NCBI GenBank assembly: GCA_033557465.1
Contig: CM066033.1
Span: forward strand, 235,292,109 to 235,356,108
Direction of reading: 5' to 3'
Source of the DNA: Ichthyophis bannanicus
Taxonomy: Eukaryota > Chordata > Amphibia > Gymnophiona > Ichthyophiidae
DNA length: 64,000 nucleotides
Part shown: positions 31,641-42,654 of the stretch, one piece after another
Position numbering within the stretch: the stretch's first letter is position 1
How the letters are laid out: each line of letters opens with the position of its first letter
Position numbers and translations under genes: made by a program
Notes under the pieces: generated by a model
Told to the model about the DNA's origin: nothing
Databases searched by the model: none
The model's input: only the letters and a program-made list of their open reading frames with translations

Positions 31641-32005
31641 AGCACAGTTACTTACCTGTAACAGGTGATCTCTGGGAACAGCAGGAATTAGTCTTCACAT
31701 ATGGGTACGTCGGTACCGACGGAGCCTGCACGGGAACGCTGCCCAGCTTCCAATCAGAAAGCTTTTGGCAGCATCCCTCGCGCCTGCGCGCTGACTTCCC
31801 GCCTTCTCCAGAGCCTCTCTTCAGTTGAGTTTCAAAGCTGAGACAAAGGCGAGGAGAGGAAAGGAAGAAGAAGATAAGAGATGCAACTCCTAGGGGAGGT
31901 GGGAGGGTTGTGAAGACTAATTCCTGCTGTTCCCAGAGATCACCTGTTACAGGTAAGTAACTGTGCTATCTCCAGGAACAAGCAGGAATGAGTCTTCACA
32001 TATGG
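31641..32005 (-). repeat. DIRS D 3' inverted terminal repeat and ICR
   Basis: 31641-31830 is the inverted partner of 36640-36818 (CAGAAAGCTTTTGGCAGCAT and complement) with the palindrome GTCGGTACCGAC. 31909-32005 is the antisense circle junction (CACCTGTTACAGGTAAGTAA then TCTCCAGGAACAAGCAGGAA). Confidence 0.87.
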
Positions 32006-32874
32006 GGACTCCCGAGCTGGAGATGCCAGGGGGAGATCCCACAAAAATGCAGTAGCCTGGACCAGGGGTGCATTTTGTCTCCAGGAATCCCCGGCATCCA
32101 AAGTGGGATGGAGGGTAGGAGTTGACAATAAAGGAGCTGTGAGGAAAGAAACAGCATACCCAAGGACTACAGGGCCCTACAGACTACAGGAGTCCTTGGT
32201 ATATATGATGAGTAGCATTAAAACACCTTTAATGTACACTTAAAATATGCAGCTTACCTACTGTATTGTAGGAAGTAGAGAGCATGATGGAGTCTACTGG
32301 ATAAGCAGTGGCGGAATCTTCAAGGTGACCTCCCAGCCGTGAGGATGAAGGTCCAGACCTGGAGGTAGCAGACGATCCAGGTGTCAACTGGGTAGGATTA
32401 GACGTCAGGTCTTCAATGGAAGCTTTATGGGAAAAAGCTGAGAACTCCTTTAGGCATAAAGTCATTAACATTGAGGACTAAAGGAAGAAGACTGACGGAG
32501 TTGGAGAACTAGCCCAGTCCTGGCGGGAAGAGGGGGACTGGAAAAACCCCTATTCCCAAGGAGAACAGCTGTGTACTCAAGATAAAGATGTACACTATTT
32601 TTCCTAGCTGGCGAGAGGTAGGAAAAATATTGAAGCTTGATGCTTCAAGGACTTAAAGAAAAAAATGGAAGATGTTAGCACCACAGTAGTTATAGGTGCA
32701 TGACAGTTTCTGCGTCGTAAAATGATATGCGAAGTAGGGCAACAGACTGTCTAAAACCTCTAGAAGGTAAAACATTTAGTATAGACAGTAAGGGTGATAG
32801 TGTGTAAGACATATCAACCCTTAAGAAGCCCCCCAACAGACACATATATAGACAGATATATATATGTGGATGGA

Positions 32875-32905
<31 letters not shown>

Positions 32906-34213
32906 CATATGTCCATATGTGTATATTAGGATACGGGTGGAGAAATGTATTAAAATAGATATAGATATAGATATAGATATGATATACCGAAATATATATA
33001 CATTTGTGGGGCATGGTTTTGTACCACCAGGGTAATGATATAGGTATGTAGACCTATATGGAGATGCTACATACAAGATAACAAGTTGAAGATACATGTC
33101 TACCACCCAGCCCCATAATTGTACATGGGGAATATAAAAGAAAAAGATTCTTCGCCCTACAAGAGGGTGAACCCACTTGGGATATGTATAGAGAATCTAT
33201 TTCCGTGGATTGAGGGATGCAAGAAGGCAATCCAACGAGATAACCGTGATGTTTGCGTGGGAACAGATGATCATATGAATCTGTAAGGAACAAGGTGGGA
33301 GTTCCACAGAACACTGACATGGCAGATGTGCAGAAACGCAGAAGAAGATACCAGAGGGACCTACTGGAGGGACCCAGAGGTAGCATGCGTAAACATCAGC
33401 GTTGGATTTTCACGCAGAAGAACTTATATTTCATGTTAACACCCCAGGCCTGAGGGTGTGGAGAACCCTCACAGGCATGGGAAAGGATTATAAGCTTTTC
33501 CCTACTAATAGAGAAGCTTTAGAGACAAGGTCAATGCTCTATAGCAAGGCCCTCATAGTAGAAAGCTTCTCTGAAGACTGCAGAGAGCATTGTGCAGGAG
33601 AGATATGAGATAAACTGACTGAAGTCAGGTGTGTTGCCATATCCTAGGAGAGGAGATGGATAGAATAATGTGAGAAAGCCTAAAAGAGTAGGAGGATCCA
33701 AGATAGCTGACGAGTAGCTTGGAATCACTACTGAGGCTAGACAAAATTTTGAACAAGGTACTGGAACATGTAAAAAGTACCAGTAATACAAGCACTGTAA
33801 CTCCTGCAGGCACAGCTGCTGACGGAAACAGCAGAGAGATTGTCCTGTGCCCAAGAAAGAAAAACAGACAAGAAAGGAGAGGAGATATCCCTTCTCCCTG
33901 TCTGAGGAACTAGCTTGCTAGAGAAGCCTTTCAGTGTGGTACCCCGCAGTTAGGGAAAAAGCCAGGTTGAGAGGGTAGAGCAAGTAATTGGAGGGCGACG
34001 TACCCATAGGGTAAGTCAACTGAAGGAAAAAATGTTCAGTTGGGACAGAACTATCAAGGGATAGTTGCAACTGCTCTTTTAGAGAGTAAGAAGAGGAGAA
34101 GTCTGTAGTCCCTGAACAAAAATTTACCGACAGCTTAGTACACTGAAAAAGAAAAGCACAGTGAATAAACTTCTAATGGGTAGAAGTGAACTGTAGAGTA
34201 TAATTCCCAGCCC
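32006..34213. other. Non-coding middle of element D
   Basis: Occupies the place where RT and recombinase lie in B and C. No frame with RT, RNase H or recombinase motifs is found on either strand. It contains a TA repeat (about 32855-32905) and a GATATA-type repeat (32950-32990). It aligns by eye with 40410-42650 of element E, for example GAAGACTGCAGAGAGCATT near 33570 and its counterpart near 41960. Origin unknown. Confidence 0.6.
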
Positions 34214-36446
34214 CTATGGTTGCTGGGAATGCTGAGACTGGCCAGAGCTGGAGGACTTCAGACTAGGCTGAGGTGTCCCTTGTTTAGGTACAGCCGAATG
34301 ATGGGCAGGAGATGAATGAAACTTTCTTTTCTTAGGGAAAGAAGGTTTGGTAGGACATTTCCTACCTTTCGAAGAAGGAGGTGACTTAGAATGGTCCTTA
34401 GTGGAAGGAGAGTCAGCGGAGCATTGAGCAACCTGACGTAAAGCCTCCTTATTGAAAAGACCTTCTCCAGTACAAGGAGAATGTGCCAATATAGATTGTG
34501 CCCATCTGCTCAAGTCTGAAGCTTCGAGCCAGGCTCTGCGACGTGCTGCAATGGCAATAGCAGAAGATCTGCTAACAGACTCGAAAGAGTCTATAGAAGC
34601 ACGAGAAAGGAACCAAGATATATTCCGGCTATGATTGAGTAGCAAGGAATAATTAGAAGCCTTGGGCTCTGGCATAAAAGGGGTCAAAAGAGACAATCTC
34701 TCCGTGACCTCCTGGAGTGTGAGACTCATGTGGACAATATGAAAGAATTCTGGAGGCCAGCATAGATGTTTGGAAGGCTTGACGACCAAACGTATCGAGT
34801 GTTCTTGAAGAACGACCTGGCGGTTAAGAAGAATGCATCTTCTTGCTCTTAACCTTCCTCAGTGCTGATTCCACTACAAGGGAACGATGAGGAAGTTGAG
34901 GCTTCTGAAATCCTGGGGAGGGAGGCACCCGGTACCGAACCTCAGTGGCTGTAGAAGGTAGAGGAAGCCGTAAGGGTGATTTCCAGACCCTCAGAAGGAG
35001 ATCCTGCAGAGCAGGATGTAAAGGAAGCATCATATTTTCCATTTGTGCCGGTGAGCCAGGAATAGCATCACAACCAGGGATAGAGATATTAAGAAAGGTT
35101 GCCATATCCAGGAGAAAAGCCTGAAAAGACTGATCTCCTATGGGAACCTTCCCTGGTAAGGCTAAAGAAAGAGGCTGAGCACCAGAGGACGTACCGTGGT
35201 GTGAGGAGAGAAACCTAGTAGATGGACAAGGATACTGGTATGGTAACTTAGAGGCACTGAGTACTGCATCAGCAACCCCAGGTATCGGTTCTAAACTAGG
35301 CATCGGTGCAAGAACAGGCATCGACAGCGATACTGACACAGGGCCAGCAGTTGAAGATGTCATCGGGAACTGCTGTAATGGTACCGAGATCATACGAGAG
35401 TTATGGCTAGGATCCTCGGAACTGCTTATCTGGAAACGACAGGAGTCGGTTCCGGGACGCGTCGGTACCCAGTCCTCGAGACTAGAGATCGATTCAAGAC
35501 TCGGCATCGAAGGAAGCGAGTCTATCGATGCATGTCTCGAGAGTACCGACGTCGGTGGTAGTATCGGCGGTGCCGATACTGGTAAAGCAGCCTGGATTAC
35601 ATCAATCGGTTCCGAAGGTACCAAGGATGCCCGATGACAACCTCTCGCCGGGAGAACGTTATTCCACACCAGTGCCGATGCCGGGGTATCGGAACCGATC
35701 GAAGCCGGTACCGTCCCGGAGCATGGCTGAGATATGGAAATGTCCATCGGTATCGTATCACTCGGCCCCAAAAGTGCCGAGGATGCTAGAGGACGATTCC
35801 TGGTGAAGAGTGAAACACTCGAGACCGAAGCCGATGCCGGGGAATCGGTACCGCTGGAAGCGGATACCCGCACCGTGCACGGCTGGGATCGAGGGAAGTC
35901 AATTCGGAGCGTATCGATCGGTCCCGAAGGTACCGAGGATGCCCGATGGCGATCCCTGGTGAAGAGTGGAACACTCGACACCGGTGCCGATGCCGGGGGA
36001 TCGGTACCGCTCGAAGCGGATACCACCCCCGGACATGGCTCAGGTATGTTCTGTGAGAGGTGAGCCCCAGGAACAACCTGAAACCCCTTTAATGTTTTGG
36101 AGCCCGCAGACTCCCGCAGGGGTAATGCCAATGGATTCTTGAGGGTAAGGCCGGAGCCATCACCATGCTGGGCATGGGACATACCACTCAAGCATTGACT
36201 AGTCTTAACAGACTGTTTGTGGGTTACCTGATCCTGTGAAGTGGAGAAACCGGGTTCCCTCACTGCCGAATAAAAAACGGTATCGAAGGAAACTCTAAAA
36301 ACTGAAGGTTTCCTCACAAAAGTATCCCCTGACAAGTCAGGGGGAAAAGGGTCAGGACCCACACAATTGAGACACCAACTATTGGAGTCTAAAAGGAAAC
36401 GGGTGTTTCCACATCAAATGCACTTCTTAGGAAAAGAAGGCTCCAT
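34214..36446 (-). pseudogene. DIRS D gag, degraded by stops and a frame change
   Basis: The start ATG lies at 36446-36444, matching the E gag start. A TGA disrupts the first knuckle pair (codon 11), and a TAA follows VKSKKMHSS (34824). The middle is a long Ser/Pro-rich region with three 52-residue repeats (35590-36050). The gag core LQDLLLRVWKSPL, GFQKPQLPHRSLVVESA and TFGRQAFQTSMLASRI is clear. The continuation HMSLTLQEVTERLSLLTPFM lies in a different frame, as in E. The tail is basic (KCPTKPSFPKKRKFHSS). Confidence 0.82.
35590..36050 (-). repeat. 156-bp tandem repeat in D gag, three units
   Basis: A CGTATCGATCGGTCCCGAAG-type word recurs at about 35598, 35754 and 35910, a period of 156 bp or 52 codons, in frame. 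Each unit encodes a variant of SGTDxPASAPVSS...FTRDRH...SVPSGPID. The E gag has only two units. Confidence 0.8.
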
Positions 36447-36639
36447 GAGGAAGAGGCCTGGTAGGCCCAACAAGTTAAGGCAAAAAACTGAAGAAAATGT
36501 TTCTCAGAATTTAGTCAAAAATCCACTGGCGGTACCGGTGGCGGCGGGAAATACAGCCGCGACCACAAGAAAACAAAAACTAAAGTAATTAAAATAAGTA
36601 AAAAGAAAAGTTTCTGCGGTTACAGGACGACGCCCTGCC

Positions 36640-36818
36640 GGCTCCGCGGAAAAACGAAAACTGAAGAGAGGCTCTGGAGAAGGCGGGAAGTCAGCGCGCA
36701 GGCGCGAGGGATGCTGCCAAAAGCTTTCTGATTGGAAGCTCGGCAGCGTTCCCGTGCAGGCTCCGTCGGTACCGACGTACCCATATGTGAAGACTCATTC
36801 CTGCTTGTTCCTGGAGAT
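36640..36818 (-). repeat. DIRS D 5' inverted terminal repeat
   Basis: Inverted partner of 31641-31830, with GCGCAGGCGCGAGGGATGC and GTCGGTACCGACGTACCC. It ends TTGTTCCTGGAGAT. It lies upstream of gag and is the likely promoter region. Confidence 0.85.
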
Positions 36819-37752
36819 ACTGATTTGCTAAGTTTATCAGTCTTTGGGCTCTGTCTGCTGGCAAGAAAGCCTTTTCTAGCAGGGAGTCTAGCCTTGCTCC
36901 TATGAACTCCAAGTTCTGGGAGGGGAGCAAAGTGGACTTTGCGAAGTTTATTACAAACCCCAGGCTTTGAAGAACAGCAATAGTTCTGAGGGTGGCTTGT
37001 CTGGCCTCCTGGCACGTCTGACCCCTGATGAGCCTGTCGTCCAGATAGGGGAAGACAAAGATTCCCTGATTTCTCAGGTAGGCCGCTACCACTGCCAGGC
37101 ATTTGGTAAAGACCCTGGGAGCGGAGGTGAGGCCAAAAGGCAGTACTCTGTACTGATAATGGTTTCCTCCCACAATGAACCCAAGGTACTTTCTGTGGTC
37201 TGGATGAATGAGGATGTGGGTATACTCATCCTTTAGATCTAAGGAGCATAGCCAATCTCCCTGCTGGAGGTAGGGCAGAAGTGTGCCAAGAGTAAGCATC
37301 TTGAACTTTTCTTTCTCTAGGAACTTGTTGAGGTTCCTGAGATCCAGAATGGGTCGAAGGCCACCGGTTCTTTTGGGGACCAGGAAATACCTGGAGTAGA
37401 ATCCGTGACCTTGCAAGTGGGGAGGCACAGGCTCCACCGCCCTGTCCACCAACAGACCTTGAAGCTCTTGAAGGAGAAGGTCTGTGTGCAGGGGAGGCCT
37501 TGGAGGCTCCCCTGGAAAGTATGAAGGAGGCAGTTGGTGAAAATGCAGTGCATAGCTCCTGTGGACTATGTCCAACACCCAACTGTCCCCGGTGATGAGG
37601 GGCCACTGGTGGGCAAAGAGGGCGAGGCGACCTCCTGTGCAGGGTTGGGAGAGCAGGGACTGAGAGGCTACGCTCAAGGAGTCAAAAACCCCCACCCTGC
37701 TGAGTGGGAGCAGGGGCCGGAGGCTTGGGGGTCCTCTGCCTACGGGGCCCAT
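36819..37752 (-). pseudogene. DIRS C RT, 5' part (cut by element D)
   Basis: An open frame from 37752 to the D junction encodes the whole RT palm: LVPKRTGGLRPILDLRNLN, SLDLKDEYTHI, LPFGLTSAPRVFTK, and catalytic FPYLDDRLI at about 37050. It then covers the thumb-like LGFVINFAKSTLLPSQNLEF up to INLANQ, where D begins. With the fragment at 30591-31640 it made one ORF before D inserted. Insertion alone inactivates it. Confidence 0.87.
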
Positions 37753-39608
37753 TACCCTGCCCCTTGGCTTGCTGACCCTGGGGTGCAGCTTGGGTAGCCT
37801 GATATTGAGGGTACTGTTTGTAGGCAGTGCCCTTCCTCGGGTAAAAGGGCTTTTTACCCGATCCCTTCTTTTTATGAGAAGGGGCAGAGGTCTTTCTAGA
37901 CAGCCTTGTCCGTGTAAGGTGCTCTGTTTCGAGCTGGGCGGCCTTCTCGGTCATGGGCTTGCCAAAAAGGTTTTCACCTCGACAAGGGACATCGACCAAC
38001 TTGTCCTGAACCCATGGCTCAAGGTCCGATGACTGCAGCCATGCCTGGCGTCGAGCCGCGATGCCGGCTGCCGCATCTCGGGCCGAAGCCTCGAAGCCAT
38101 CGTAGGCGGTGCGGGACATGAACTTCGAGCAGTCCTGAATCCCCGAGGACAAGGACTTGAATCTCTGCAAGGGTTCCCCAGAGAGTCCAGCAGAGAACCC
38201 GGCCAACTCCTTGGCCAGGTCCCGCAAGTACATGCCCATGTACAGCTGGTAAGACTGGACATGGCAAGCAAGCATCGAGCCCTGGAAGCACTTTCTACCA
38301 ACGCCATCGAGGTTTCGGGCCTCCCTGCCGGGGGGCACCGTGGAGTGCATCTTCTGGCTCTTCAGACGATGCATGGCCGATTCCACAACCATGGAATGGT
38401 GTGGTAGCTGCGCCTTTTGAAAGCCAGGGCTCTTACTGAGTCGATAGATCGAGTTGACTCGCTTGCTTAAAACCAGCGCCGAGGCCGGTGCCTCCCACAT
38501 CCGGAAGAGGAGCCGTTCCAGCATCGGAGAAACCGGGATAGTAAAGGCCTCCTTCGGAGGAGAGTCATACTGCAGGGCCTCGAGCTCTTCAGCTCGAGGC
38601 TCTTCCTCGGGGTCCGCCGGAATAGCCAAGGCAGTGGCCATATTCCGGACGAACTCCGAGAACCGAGTATCCTCCGGAGGGTATCTACTCCGGGGCTCAG
38701 ACTGCGGTCAATCCGACAGGACGCACCGAGTCTTGAACGTATCGGGGGACTCCTCATCCTCCGTCTCCCAGGCAGACTCGTCCGACGAGGAGTCAGGGTC
38801 CGACCCTGCGGGGCCTTGGAGCACCCGCCCCGACGCTGGAGGCACCGGCGTCGACGCCCTCGGTCCCAAGCGGGAGGTCGAGGGAGACCTCGACCGAGGT
38901 CGACTTCGAGCCATGATGGACTCGAGTATCGGCTCGGTCTCCGGAGTCGACTTCGAAGTCGATGTCCCAGTGGTCGGGGCAGATGCGCCAGACAGGCTGG
39001 CCATCAGTGCCCGCTGCTGCTCCATGAAGGCAGACAGTCTTCTCTCCAAGGCTGTCATCCTGAGACTCAGCTCGGGAGACGCAGCAGCCACCGACTTGGG
39101 CCCCGGCGGTGCCGGGCCCAACGTCGGCTCTCTGGGAGGAGAGTCCTCGAGGACTACGGGGCTTATGTGTAGCAGACTCCGGCTCCACGCAAGGAACTTT
39201 GGCAGGCTTCTCTTGTTCCAAGGACCCGGGGCGACGGTCGGGGGTCTTAGTCCTGGCCCTCGAGGAGCCAGGGACCTCCGACGACGATGCCCTCGTGAGC
39301 CGCTTCTTCCTCTTGTGTTCCCGGTCGGGGGACCCCCTGTCCGAGGAGCTTCGACGGCGCTCGGGATCCGAATCCCGAGATGTCGAGGCCTCAGATGAGG
39401 TCCGGGCCCGGCCGGAGGCTGAGTCCGAGAAAAGCCTTTCTTTCTGCTGCTGGCGACTTCGGAGTGCCTTGGAAGACATCTTCCCACATGGTCCACACGA
39501 CTTAGGGTCGTGGTCAGGACCAAGGCACCAAAGGCAGAAGTCATGTGTGTCGGTGAGAGACATTAATTTCTTACACCGATCACACTTCTTGAAACCGCTG
39601 GAAGCCAT
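37682..39608 (-). pseudogene. DIRS C gag, frameshift and stop
   Basis: Start ATG 39608-39606 with knuckle CDRC...CLWC...CGPC, then Ser/Arg-rich region. A frameshift near 39190 moves the reading to the frame of ISPVVLEDSPPREP and ELSLRMTALERRLSAFMEQQ. A TGA at 38708-38710 (CGA to TGA is the simple explanation) separates this from the core (ATALAIPADPEEEPR, LLFRMWEAPA, GRKCFQGSMLACHV). Basic tail ends QQGGGF as in B. It overlaps the RT start. Confidence 0.84.
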
Positions 39609-39844
39609 TGGGGAAAATAGAGTCCCCGCGAGGTCAAAGGGAAAAAACAAAAAAGGGCGCGAATGCCAGCCACGAAGGGCAAAAACCGAAAAAGAAGAAT
39701 CGGGCTCGATACCTGTGTACCGAACCCGGCGGGAGGGGAACTGGCGTCGAACCGGGAGAAAAAACAGCGAGAATCGCTGAAAAAAATCAACTTTTATCCG
39801 GGATGACAGGACACACGTCCGGTGGGCTTCTCGGGAAAAAAAGA

Positions 39845-40007
39845 GACTGAGGTAAGATGGCACCTTTAGGCGGGAAGGGAACCACGCATGCGTGCCTGCA
39901 TTCCCAAAGGCTTTCATAGAAAGCTGGGGAAATGCTCCGCTGGGGCTTCATCGGCGCCGATGACACCCATATGTGAGGACTGAATTCCTGTGCTTGGTCC
40001 TGGAGAA
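39845..40007 (-). repeat. DIRS C 5' inverted terminal repeat
   Basis: Inverted partner of 29060-29250, with GAACCACGCATGCGTGCC and ATCGGCGCCGATGACACCC. It ends GGTCCTGGAGAA. Only 36 bp separate it from the terminus of element E. Confidence 0.86.
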
Positions 40008-40043
40008 CAAATGTTATTATTAAAAATAAATGCATAACAGTAA

Positions 40044-40410
40044 AGCACAGTTACTTACCTGTAACAGGTGATCTCTGGGAACAGCAGGAATAAGTCTTCA
40101 CATATGGGTACGTCGGTACCGACGGAGCCTGCACGGGAATGCTCCCCTGTATCCAATCAGAAAGCTTTTGGGAGCATCCCTTGCGCCTGCGCACTGCCTT
40201 CCCGCCTTTTCCACTGCCTCTCCTCAGTTGAGTTTCATAGCTGAGACAAAAGGAGAGAAAGAGGAAAGGAAGATAGATAGATAGATACAACTCCTAGGGG
40301 AGGTGGGTGGGTTGTGAAGACTTATTCCTGCTGTTCCCAGAGATCACCTGTTACAGGTAAGTAACTGTGCTATCTCCAGGAACAAGCAGGAATGAGTCTT
40401 CACATATGGG
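40044..40410 (-). repeat. DIRS E 3' inverted terminal repeat and ICR
   Basis: 40044-40225 pairs with 44985-45150 (CAGAAAGCTTTTGGGAGCAT and complement). 40312-40410 is the antisense joined ends (CACCTGTTACAGGTAAGTAA, TCTCCAGGAACAAGCAGGAA). A short GATA repeat lies at 40271-40287. Confidence 0.87.
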
Positions 40411-42654
40411 GACTCCCTAGCTAGAGATGCCAGGGGGAGATCCCATAAAATGTGTGTCCCTGGATCAGGACTGCAGTACCCACACATGGATCTCTGGCAT
40501 CCCATGAGGGATGGTGGGTAGGAGTTGAAAGGAGAGGAGCTGTTAGAAAACAGCAAAGCTAAGGACTACAGGAGAGGAGTCCTTGGTATGTATGATAAGT
40601 ACCATTAAAATTATTTAATGAACAATCACAAAATGGATCTTACCTACTGGGTTGTAGGAAGTAGAGAGCGTGATGGAGTCTACTGGAGATTCAGTAGAGG
40701 ATCCTCAAGGTGACCTCACGCAGTGAGGGTGAAGGTCCAAATCTGGAATTGGCAGGTGCCCCAGGTGTCAACTGGGGTACTATAAGAACGGCAGGTCTTC
40801 AGTGGAAAGCTTTATGGAAAAAAGCTGAAAACTCTTTTAGCTACAGAGTCATTGACGTTGAGGAGTAAAAGAGGAAGACTGACCGATCTGGACAAGTAGC
40901 CCAGTCCTGGAGGGAAGAAGAGGTATGGAAAAAAGCCCGTATTCCCAAAGAGGACAGATGTGTGAAGGGCTGAAAACTCAGCACTACTGCAGATCTACAC
41001 TGTCTTTCCTAGCCGGTGAGAGATAGGAAAGATATTGAAGCATGATGCTTCAGGGATAGCGAGACCTAGAGTAAAATGGAAGCTGCTAGTACCACAGTAG
41101 TGGTTTTGTGCATAACAGCCCCTACATAGCGAGGGACAGTACGAAGATATGCAAACCCACTGTCTGGAACCCTCTATGAAGGTAAAAACCCTTATAGCAG
41201 AGACAGTTAGGGAGATAGTATGTAAGACATATCTACCTATAAAAACATATATATATATACACACAGATATATATATATATATATTATATATAGGGGCGTA
41301 ACCCATGCACACACAGCTTACAGACATATGTATGTATAGAAATAAATAGAGATATATACATACATGAATATGTAAACTTGAAAATACATATTTGCAACTA
41401 AGCCTCATAAGAACATTCACATGGAAGATGTGAAGGAGAAAGATTCATCTAATAACAAGGAGGTGGAACCTACTTGAAAAGATATATAGAGAATCTATTC
41501 CTCGTGGGCTAAGAGGGTGCGAGAATGCTATCCAGTGAAAAAACCAGGATGGTTGCGTGAAAAAACTGAGGATAATATCAGTCTGTAGAGAGCAAGTCGT
41601 GAGTTCTGTAGAACTCTGACATGGGAAATGGACAAAAAACGCATAGAGGGAGATACCAGGATGACCCACTGGAGGGACACAGGGATATCATGTGTTACTA
41701 GTAGAATATGTGCTGTCCATGAGGAGTAGGATAGCATGAGGCCAAGCTGTAAGGAAAAAAGAGCAGATTCCTGCAGGATTGGGAAAGTCCTTGGACATTC
41801 ACGCAGAAAAAGCTTATATCCTGTATTATAACAGGAGACAAGAGGGTGTGGAGAACCCTCACAGTCTTGAAAAATGACTGATAAGTCTTTTCTACTATAT
41901 GGAATAGTCAGAGACAAAGTTCAATGCTCTCTAGCAAGGGCCCATAGTAGAAAGCTTCTCTGAAGATTGCAGAGAGCATTATGCAGGAGAATTAGGAGAT
42001 AAAACTGACTGTAGGTCAGTTGTGTTGCCAAATCCAAGGAAATGGAGATGGCCAGAAAGAAGATAATGTAAGAAGCCTGAAGTGAGTAGGATTATTCAAG
42101 ATACATGAGGACTATCTTGGAATCACTACTAAGGCTAGACAGACTGGAAACTTGTGGAAAAGTACCAGTAGATCAATCACTGGAACTCCTGCATGAACAG
42201 CAACTGAAAGAGACAGCAGAGGCAATCTTCCTGTGAAAACACAGAGAGAACAGACAAAGGGAGAGGAGTAGTCCTGTCCCTGTCTGATAAGCTGTCTAGA
42301 GAATTTATTCAAAGAAAAACTCTACACTGGAATGAAAGGTGTACAGTATGGTACCACTCAATCAGGAGAAAACCTGGATGAGAGGTTAGAAAAACAGGAA
42401 CTGAAGGGTGACTTACCATATGGTGAGTCAGCTGAAGAAAAAAATGTTCATGTTGGGACAGAAACTATCATGGGATAGTAGTTAACTTCTCTTCTTGGTA
42501 GGAAGAAGAGGAGAAATCTGTAACCCATAGACAAGAATATCCTGACAGCTCAGTATATCCTGAAGAAAGGAAGCCATGTGTAGAACTTTAAAGAAAAAAA
42601 CAGTGAACAAACTTCTGCTAAGAGGAGGTTAACTGTAGGTTGCAACCTTCAGGA
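40411..42654. other. Non-coding middle of element E
   Basis: Counterpart of 32006-34213 in D. No RT, RNase H or recombinase motif on either strand. Contains TA-type simple repeats at about 41246-41292 at the position equivalent to those in D. No gene called. Confidence 0.6.

Larger units (their letters stand above)
31641..36818 (-). mobile_element. DIRS-like element D: gag-only, non-autonomous, inside C
   Basis: 5178 bp, with DIRS termini (AGCACAGTTACTTACCTGTAA at 31641; GTTCCTGGAGAT ending at 36818), inverted repeats of about 170 bp and an ICR (31909-32005). The only recognisable gene is gag (36446-34214). Between ICR and gag lie about 2.2 kb with no RT, RNase H or recombinase similarity. 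A second copy, E (40044-45150), has the same layout. The copy sits in the RNase H region of C. Flanks GTTGAGAA and ACTGATTT rejoin with the base count seen in B, so there is no target duplication. Confidence 0.88.
29060..40007 (-). mobile_element. DIRS element C, full length, interrupted by element D
   Basis: 3' terminus AGAGTAGTTACTCACCTGTAA at 29060 and 5' terminus GGTCCTGGAGAA ending at 40007, with inverted repeats of about 150 bp. Without D (31641-36818) it is about 5770 bp, nearly the length of B, and the two are close relatives. Order: gag 39608-37682, RT-RNase H-methyltransferase-like 37752-30591 around D, recombinase 30622-29554, ICR 29327-29423. The recombinase frame is open; gag and RT are broken. 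No target duplication: flanks AATACAACA and CAAATG. Confidence 0.92.

Noticed and set aside
32690..33106. Tyr/Ile-rich frame that looks like membrane segments
   Set aside because: It translates TA and GATATA simple repeats in the non-coding middle of D.
31837..34213. Hidden RT or recombinase in the middle of D
   Set aside because: Both strands were read for LDLK, YLDD, TTDAS, DNQVAM, SARR and HxxR-type motifs and none was found.
38454..39780. Plus-strand frames of 314 and 223 codons opposite C gag, similar to those opposite B gag
   Set aside because: The similarity between B and C antisense frames is explained by gag homology on the coding strand. No protein features and no initiation context.
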